A stretch of 64,000 nucleotides of DNA from Peptoniphilus pacaensis (GTDB lineage: Bacteria > Bacillota > Clostridia > Tissierellales > Peptoniphilaceae). This document shows positions 59,090-64,000 of this stretch, piece by piece. The stretch is taken from contig NZ_FLQT01000003.1 of NCBI RefSeq assembly GCF_900088125.1, positions 681,071 through 745,070 on the forward strand. The letters are read 5' to 3'. Numbering within the stretch: position 1 is the stretch's first letter; the number at the start of each line of letters is the position of its first letter. The position numbers and the translations under genes were made by a program. The notes below the pieces were generated by a model that saw only the letters and a list, made by a program, of their open reading frames with translations, did no database searches and was not told the DNA's origin.

Positions 59090-60499
59090 ATGATCAGCGT
59101 AAAAAATTTATCACTGACTTTAGAAGAAAAAGAAGTTTTCAGCGGAATCAGTTTCGACGTTTCCGCCGAAAGCTTCTTTCTTATAAAGGGAAGGAGCGGA
59201 TCGGGAAAGTCCCTCATCCTTCAGGCATTGGCGGGCATGATTCCCGAAGTAGTGAAAGGCGAAGTCTCGGGCTCTGTTTCCATCGGGGATAAAAATCCCG
59301 TGGATGAAGGGGTCGTGGGCATGTCCGGCGACGTGGGCTATATGATGCAGGATGCCGACAGTCAGCTCTGCACCTTCAGCGTCAAAGACGAAATTTTATT
59401 CGGCATGGAAAATTTAAATCTGCCGAAAGAAGAAATGACCACCCGCATGAACGACGTCCTTCGGCTCTTCCAAATCGAAGATTTGCGCCACCGTTCCATT
59501 TCCGAACTCTCCGGCGGGCAAAAGCAAAAGGTCTGCTTCGCCGCCCTTTACGCCATGAATCCGCAGGTCTTTCTCCTGGACGAACCCACGGCCAATTTGG
59601 ATCCGGACAGCGCCAGGGAAATTATCGCCATTGCAAAAATGCTCGTTCGCGAAGAGGGTAAAACCGTCCTTATCGTGGAGCACAATCACGGCTACATTAA
59701 AGACGATGTGGACGGCCTTTACGACTTAGATAATCGGCACCTCGTCACCGACGGCGTCGCCGAATACATCGAATCATATATTCACAACTACGAACTTCCT
59801 CCCATCGACTTTCCTCCGGGAGAAAAAGTGATTCTTTCGGGAAAAAATATTTCCTTCAGCTACGGGGATCTCAACGTATTAAAGGACATCTCTCTGGATT
59901 TAAGAGAGGGCGAGATCTTGGCCATCGCCGGGAAAAGCGGCAGCGGCAAATCCACCTTGGCCAATCTCCTCTCGGGGCTGGTGCGAGCGCCGGCAAAGGC
60001 CATCGAAATCGACGGCAAAGATCTGTCGAAGCTCAATACCATGGCCATGGGGGAAACCGTGGGCCTGGTCTTTCAAAATCCCGAGCACCAGTTTATTAAA
60101 TATACCGTCTGGGACGAATTGGCCCTGGGGCTGGTGACCCGTCACTACGACAGCGACGCCATTACCGAGCATGTGGAAGCGTCCCTTGTCGCCTTTCGTC
60201 TGGTGGAGAAAAAAGACGCCAATCCCTACGAGCTGTCTCAAGGGGAAAAGCGCAAGCTATCTACGGCGTCCATGTTGATCACCGGTCAGAAGGTTCTGAT
60301 TCTCGACGAACCTACCTACGGCCAGGACCGGGAGAATTTGATCCACCTTCTGGAGCTTTTATACAAAGTGGCGCGCGAAAAGGTCGGCATTATTTTAATC
60401 TCCCACGATCCGGAACTGGTTACCCGCTGCTGCCACCGGGCATTGTGGATGACGGACGGCAGATTGGTGCCCTATGAAAGAGGTGAGGCTCATGGATAA
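59090..60499 (+). CDS. ECF transporter ATPase with two ABC domains (YkoD-like)
   Basis: 469 aa, fused pair of ABC domains. First domain: GRSGSGKSL, LSGGQKQK and FLLDEPTANLD. Second: GKSGSGKST, LSQGEKRK and LILDEPTYGQD. In domain 1 the Walker A ends in Leu instead of Thr/Ser (KSL), and in domain 2 the signature is LSQGE, so the two sites are unequal. YkoD has the same fused layout. It powers the S component encoded three bases upstream and the EcfT gene overlapping its end. Confidence 0.9.
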   Translation: MISVKNLSLTLEEKEVFSGISFDVSAESFFLIKGRSGSGKSLILQALAGMIPEVVKGEVSGSVSIGDKNPVDEGVVGMSGDVGYMMQDADSQLCTFSVKDEILFGMENLNLPKEEMTTRMNDVLRLFQIEDLRHRSISELSGGQKQKVCFAALYAMNPQVFLLDEPTANLDPDSAREIIAIAKMLVREEGKTVLIVEHNHGYIKDDVDGLYDLDNRHLVTDGVAEYIESYIHNYELPPIDFPPGEKVILSGKNISFSYGDLNVLKDISLDLREGEILAIAGKSGSGKSTLANLLSGLVRAPAKAIEIDGKDLSKLNTMAMGETVGLVFQNPEHQFIKYTVWDELALGLVTRHYDSDAITEHVEASLVAFRLVEKKDANPYELSQGEKRKLSTASMLITGQKVLILDEPTYGQDRENLIHLLELLYKVAREKVGIILISHDPELVTRCCHRALWMTDGRLVPYERGEAHG

Positions 60500-61241
60500 T
60501 ATCGACAGCGGTTTTAAACCGATCAATCCCCTGTCCCTGATTATCGCCATGATTTTGCTGACGATTCATGTCTCTTTGGACAAGAATCCCTACTATCCCC
60601 TCGCGATGATTGTCTGGTCCTTTGTCCTCAGCCGTTGGGTCACGGATTACACCCCTCTGCAATTTCTATATAAATTGCGGGTACCCGTCGTCGTCGGCGT
60701 CTTCTATGCCGGCTTTATTCTCCTGGGCAAGCACATGGCCCGCGCCCCCGTGGATTACCTCTACACCATTTCCTTGGGTCTGCGCTTTATCGCTATCGCC
60801 TCTCTGTCCTTTATCTTTATTAAGACCATCAATCCGAAGCTTTTGGTCATGTCATTCATTAAATACTTTAAAATGACCGATGCCATGGGCTTCGCCTTTC
60901 TGTCCGCCTACCGCTTTTTTCCCTCTTTTAAAGAGGAATTGCAACAGATTAAATTTTCACACGCCGTTCGCGGCATTGGAGCAAGCGGCCCCTTTGCCCC
61001 GATCATCAACATGAAGAATTACACCATCCCGATTTTAGTTACCGCCATTCGCCGGGGAATCCGCATCTCCGTGGCCATGGAAAATCGGGGATTCGGAAAG
61101 TTCGAAACGAGAACCTATTACGACGAATTGACCATGAGCCCTTGGGATAAGAAATTGCTTTTGACGAATGTCCTCGTCATTAGCGGCGGTTTTTTCCTCC
61201 TCATGGCCTTCGGTCTCATCAGAATTAAAGGAGGGTACTGA
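60492..61241 (+). CDS. ECF transporter transmembrane component EcfT (YkoC-like)
   Basis: 249 aa with about five helices. The EcfT coupling helices are recognisable: FSHAVRGIGASGPF in the middle and AIRRGIRISVAMENRGFGKF near residue 200, corresponding to the Ala-Arg-Gly motifs that dock on the ATPases. The ATG at 60492 overlaps the ATPase end by eight bases. It completes the ykoEDC-like set and overlaps the DUF169 gene start by one base. Confidence 0.88.
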   Translation: MDNIDSGFKPINPLSLIIAMILLTIHVSLDKNPYYPLAMIVWSFVLSRWVTDYTPLQFLYKLRVPVVVGVFYAGFILLGKHMARAPVDYLYTISLGLRFIAIASLSFIFIKTINPKLLVMSFIKYFKMTDAMGFAFLSAYRFFPSFKEELQQIKFSHAVRGIGASGPFAPIINMKNYTIPILVTAIRRGIRISVAMENRGFGKFETRTYYDELTMSPWDKKLLLTNVLVISGGFFLLMAFGLIRIKGGY

Positions 61242-61978
61242 TGCCTGTCTACAAACAAAACCTCAATTTGAAAGACGCTACATGGAAAGAACGAAACGAA
61301 GACAACGCCCGTCGCCTGACAGAAATGCTGGAGTTAGAAAGACGCCCGGTGGGCATTGAATTTTACTACACGGAAGAAGAATTCAACCAATCTTCTTTGC
61401 CCGCCTGCGACTACAAAATGGCCTACTGCGTTTTCGTCGAAAAAGCGTCCCGTACGGGTCTTGCCGTGAAAACCTCTTTCGAAAATTACTACTGCGACGG
61501 CGGCACCACCGCCTTGGGATTGGAACAGCCGTCACAAGACATTCGCTCCGGCCGCATCTACCACTCCTACGGCCTCTATAAGACCAAGGGCATTGCCCAA
61601 AAGGTTTGGAACAATGTTACCGCCTTTCCCGCTGCCGGCATAAAAATCTACGGCATCGGCATCGCGCCACTGGATGCCTTCGATTCCGAGCCGGACATTT
61701 GCATCGTCATCGGCAAGCCCTTTTCCATTATGCGCATCACCCAAGGCTCCCTTTACGAAAACGGCGAGCGCCTGAACATGAACATCGCCGCCATGCAAGG
61801 AGTTTGCTCCGAAATTACGGCGACACCCTATTTAACCGGCAAAATAAATATTTCCCTCCTCTGTCCTTCCACTCGCACCTTATCCAAGTGGAAACCGGAG
61901 GAAATGATGGCGGGCATTCCCATGGACAAAATGGATACGCTCCTGGAAGGCATCGCCGAAGTGAAGAAAGTCAAATAA
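61241..61978 (+). CDS. DUF169 family protein
   Basis: 245 aa, soluble. The segments RRPVGIEFYYTEEEFNQSSL, KMAYCVFVEKASRTGLAVKT, YYCDGGTTALGLEQPSQDIR and the later MQGVCSEITATPYLTGKINI belong to DUF169 (COG2043), a family without assigned function whose conserved Cys residues suggest metal or cofactor binding. Its start overlaps the EcfT stop (TGATG), so it is part of the ECF operon. That strong coupling suggests it acts on the imported compound (inference). Confidence 0.85.
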   Translation: MPVYKQNLNLKDATWKERNEDNARRLTEMLELERRPVGIEFYYTEEEFNQSSLPACDYKMAYCVFVEKASRTGLAVKTSFENYYCDGGTTALGLEQPSQDIRSGRIYHSYGLYKTKGIAQKVWNNVTAFPAAGIKIYGIGIAPLDAFDSEPDICIVIGKPFSIMRITQGSLYENGERLNMNIAAMQGVCSEITATPYLTGKINISLLCPSTRTLSKWKPEEMMAGIPMDKMDTLLEGIAEVKKVK

Positions 61979-61992
61979 TTTTCCCCTATAGA

Positions 61993-62023
61993 AAAGAGCC
62001 TCTGAATGTAGAGGCTCTTTTTC
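61993..62023 (+). terminator. Terminator of the ECF-DUF169 operon
   Basis: AAAGAGCCTC / GAGGCTCTTT, eight-base loop, T-run, 15 bases after the stop. Confidence 0.9.
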
Positions 62024-62094
62024 ATTAGAAAGATATTTAGTTTTCTCCAATTTTCATTCATGACGCAACGCTTCACCTTCCCTTGTCCAAAGGA

Positions 62095-62472
62095 TCAATC
62101 ATCTCGCCTCTGTCCCTTTTCGTCGAAGGTGCGGCGCAGGTCGATTTCCGTGGCGGCCACGGAGGCCAAGAGAAAGGCGGTTTCAAAGGCGGTATAGAAG
62201 CCCAACACATCGGCAAAGGCCGGCCGGCGAAGGGCGAAAAATAACACAATCAGGGTAATCAGGGCGAGGAGGCGACCCCATTTCCGCCACCGCTCGGCGC
62301 AGGCGGTCTGGGCGTAGTCCCAGGTAGCCTGATTAATCATGGACATGGCGGTGCGGTAGCCGTAGGCCGCGTTAATGGTTTTCGGCGGATGATCCATCAT
62401 AAGGCGGCCGAAAAAGATCATGATTCCGGGAATGAGTAATACGGCGAACGCCATAAAGACTTTAAACCCCAT
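62095..62472 (-). CDS. SdpI-family membrane protein
   Basis: 125 aa with three hydrophobic segments (about 2-20, 60-78 and 84-103). The motif INAAYGYRTAMSMINQATWD followed by YAQTACAERWRKWG is the SdpI/YhfL signature. SdpI protects Bacillus from its own SdpC toxin and sequesters a repressor; most relatives have no known partner. The ATG at 62472 follows AAAGGAG; the frame above it is leader. No toxin or ArsR-type regulator is nearby. Confidence 0.85.
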   Translation of the reverse strand: MGFKVFMAFAVLLIPGIMIFFGRLMMDHPPKTINAAYGYRTAMSMINQATWDYAQTACAERWRKWGRLLALITLIVLFFALRRPAFADVLGFYTAFETAFLLASVAATEIDLRRTFDEKGQRRDD

Positions 62473-62530
62473 AAGCTCTCCTTTCTCTTGAAATGCTTTT
62501 TCTAAAGCCATTTTACCCGAAATAGAAAAA

Positions 62531-62556
62531 AGAAAAACGAGGCCCGAAGGCCTCGC
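62531..62556 (-). terminator. Terminator of the ABC-2 exporter operon
   Basis: On the minus strand CGAGGCC / GGCCTCG with a short loop, then TTTTTCTTTTTT, just beyond the permease stop. Confidence 0.85.
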
Positions 62557-62567
62557 TGATTTATTTA

Positions 62568-63335
62568 TTATGACACGGAAAGTTTCTTGTCGTGGCTGTG
62601 GACGCTCCTCAGATAGAGCACCACGGCGGCGATGAGCATGAGCCCGCTCAACACAAGAGACGTTCTGAAAAACTGTTGGGAGAGGGCCTGTTCAAAAAAT
62701 TCTTCGTTGACAATCTGTCTTTGGCTTCCCATGGTTTCGATCACCGCTTTCGTCACCACATTTATGGCCACTTGCAGGCCGATATAGAGCATGATGGGCC
62801 CGCCGATGCCGAAGCGGCGGAAGGGCTTTTCGCTCCCTACGCTTGTGACAAAGACCCACACGGCCGCTGAAAATAGCATACCGACGATGACCAGAAGGAT
62901 AAAGCCTTGCAAATAGGTGATGGCCGGCTTATCTAACAGGGCACTGAGAAACTCTCTTACCTCCGGATCGCTCCCTATTTGGCGGACGAAAAAGGGTCCA
63001 AAAAAAGTCAGGGATGAGAGGACCGCGACCAGTTCCACGATAATAAACCAAATCGCCCGGCCGCCCATGGCCTCTTTTCCCGTCAAGGGAAGGGCGGCGA
63101 AGAAACTGCCGTAGGAACCGTACATGCGCTTGTAATCCCGCACAAAAAGCCATAAGGGAACGATAACTACGGCGAAGAAGAAGGACATGACGCCGACGAA
63201 GACGGTGACGGCGCCGAACGCGCTCTCTTCTCCCGTGTAGCCCCATAAGAGGAAACTGCCGAGAAGGGCGCAGACCACCATGGCGAGAAGAATCCATTTG
63301 TCCCGCTTGAAATAATAGCTGATGAGTTTAGACAT
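62568..63335 (-). CDS. ABC-2-type membrane protein
   Basis: 255 aa with six hydrophobic segments (about 15-34, 40-63, 85-110, 138-165, 177-198 and 222-242). The topology and partner ATPase gene indicate the membrane part of an ABC-2 or YtrC-like exporter. No substrate motif is visible. It starts inside the 3' end of the ATPase gene (eight-base overlap), so the two are coupled, and is last in the operon. Confidence 0.78.
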   Translation of the reverse strand: MSKLISYYFKRDKWILLAMVVCALLGSFLLWGYTGEESAFGAVTVFVGVMSFFFAVVIVPLWLFVRDYKRMYGSYGSFFAALPLTGKEAMGGRAIWFIIVELVAVLSSLTFFGPFFVRQIGSDPEVREFLSALLDKPAITYLQGFILLVIVGMLFSAAVWVFVTSVGSEKPFRRFGIGGPIMLYIGLQVAINVVTKAVIETMGSQRQIVNEEFFEQALSQQFFRTSLVLSGLMLIAAVVLYLRSVHSHDKKLSVS

Positions 63336-64000
63336 CGTACACCTCCCTGAAAATCGCTTCCAAATCCTTGCCGTAGCGGCCGCGAAGGGCTTCCACCTCT
63401 TCGTTTAAAAGCACCTTGCCGTCTTTTAAAAACACCGCCGTGTCGATAATGGGCTCGATGGGTTCCACCATGTGGGTGGAGATGATCAAGGTCGCCTCCG
63501 TGTCGAAGCCGTCCAAAATTCCGTCGATGACGTTTTTTCGCGACAGGGGATCCACGCCGCCGATGGGCTCATCCATTAAATAGAGCCGCGCCTTTCTCGA
63601 AAGGGTCAGCGCCACTTGCAGCTTGTCCTGCATACCCTTGCTCATCTCGCGAATGCGGCGGGAGGGCTCCAGGTCGAAAGATTTCAGCATGTAAAAGGCC
63701 TTTTCCCGGTCGAAATCGTCATAAAAGTGGCCGTAGAGATCCACGCAGGCCTCGGCGCTTAAATCCTTCGGCAGAGGCAGGTGGTCGGGCTGGTAGCTCA
63801 CCATGTTTTTCGTGGCCTTGCCGATCTCTTCGCCGAAGATTTCCACCTCGCCCTTATAGCTCATCTCGAGGCCGGCCAAAATGCGGAGCAAGGTGGTTTT
63901 CCCCACGCCGTTGGGCCCCATAAGCCCCACGATGTGGCCCGGCTCCAATGCTAAGTCCAGTTTGTCCAAGACGTATTTGCCTCGGTAGTCGATGTCGATT
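63328..64000 (-). CDS. ABC transporter ATP-binding protein, 5' end outside the window
   Basis: The visible 224 codons begin within the domain (IDIDYRGKYVLDKLDL) and continue to Walker A GPNGVGKTT, Q-loop, signature MSKGMQDKLQVALTLSR and Walker B LYLMDEPIGGVDP, then ISTHMVEPIEPI. The signature variant MSKGM is usual for EcsA/YtrB-type exporters, often linked with GntR regulators. The real start lies beyond the right edge, so the entry is partial. It works with the six-helix protein that overlaps its end. Confidence 0.9.
   Translation of the reverse strand, partial: IDIDYRGKYVLDKLDLALEPGHIVGLMGPNGVGKTTLLRILAGLEMSYKGEVEIFGEEIGKATKNMVSYQPDHLPLPKDLSAEACVDLYGHFYDDFDREKAFYMLKSFDLEPSRRIREMSKGMQDKLQVALTLSRKARLYLMDEPIGGVDPLSRKNVIDGILDGFDTEATLIISTHMVEPIEPIIDTAVFLKDGKVLLNEEVEALRGRYGKDLEAIFREVYDV

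Overview
The window reads as the chromosome of an anaerobic, amino-acid-fermenting low-GC-lineage Gram-positive (Firmicutes/Tissierellia; a Peptoniphilaceae-like organism is my best guess, from gene content only). Signs are strong AGGAGG ribosome sites, Rex, class III ribonucleotide reductase (nrdD/nrdG), flavin-dependent thymidylate synthase, iron-sulfur serine dehydratase, a large glutamate dehydrogenase, threonine aldolase, an LTA-synthase-like enzyme and SLH proteins. Base composition is moderate to GC-rich except for an AT-rich stretch at about 38.9-45.4 kb and another at 48.0-49.2 kb. No tRNA, rRNA or CRISPR was seen.

Layout. 0-5.5 kb: aminopeptidase P and a corrinoid-type ABC operon (btuFCD-like) under a cobalamin riboswitch. 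5.5-9.2 kb: a phd-doc toxin-antitoxin pair, a TraX-like membrane protein, and groES-groEL with a CIRCE-like operator. 9.3-18.3 kb: nrdDG, an LTA-synthase-like protein, DUF554-ogg, rex and a divergent ABC-F protein. 18.4-29.3 kb: a VanX-like dipeptidase with a DUF819 transporter, DUF523, a relBE pair, a nicotinamidase-like hydrolase, a thioesterase, MFS and AEC transporters, an HD protein, gdhA, a CtlX-type amidinohydrolase and DUF4342. 29.3-38.8 kb: sdaAB/sdaAA, pyrC, a four-gene polar amino acid ABC operon, threonine aldolase, a CobD/HisC-like aminotransferase and an XRE membrane regulator.

38.9-47.0 kb is an accessory-looking block. A glycine-betaine-type ABC transporter diverges from a three-domain rhodanese and a MetE-core methyltransferase, and an IS3-family (IS150-like) element follows. 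The element sits in the loop of a transcription terminator. 48.0-49.2 kb holds ISL3-type debris and small orphan genes. 49.2-54.0 kb is a tight housekeeping operon (DUF2325-like, cysS, mrnC, thyX, rlmB, yacP-like). 54.2-57.4 kb has two cell-surface genes, 57.5-62.0 kb an SDR and a ykoEDC-like ECF transporter with a DUF169 gene, and the right edge an ABC-2 exporter cut by the window end.

The most striking item is in the leader of the polar amino acid transporter (35.2-35.4 kb). A near-consensus promoter drives a 32-codon ORF with a clear ribosome site and seven Cys codons within eleven, followed by an intrinsic terminator just before the first permease gene. The solute-binding protein independently resembles cysteine-binding proteins. 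I infer a ribosome-mediated, cysteine-sensing attenuator. Second is the betaine-type transporter / rhodanese / MetE-like island, which suggests uptake and breakdown of a methylated sulfur or onium compound.
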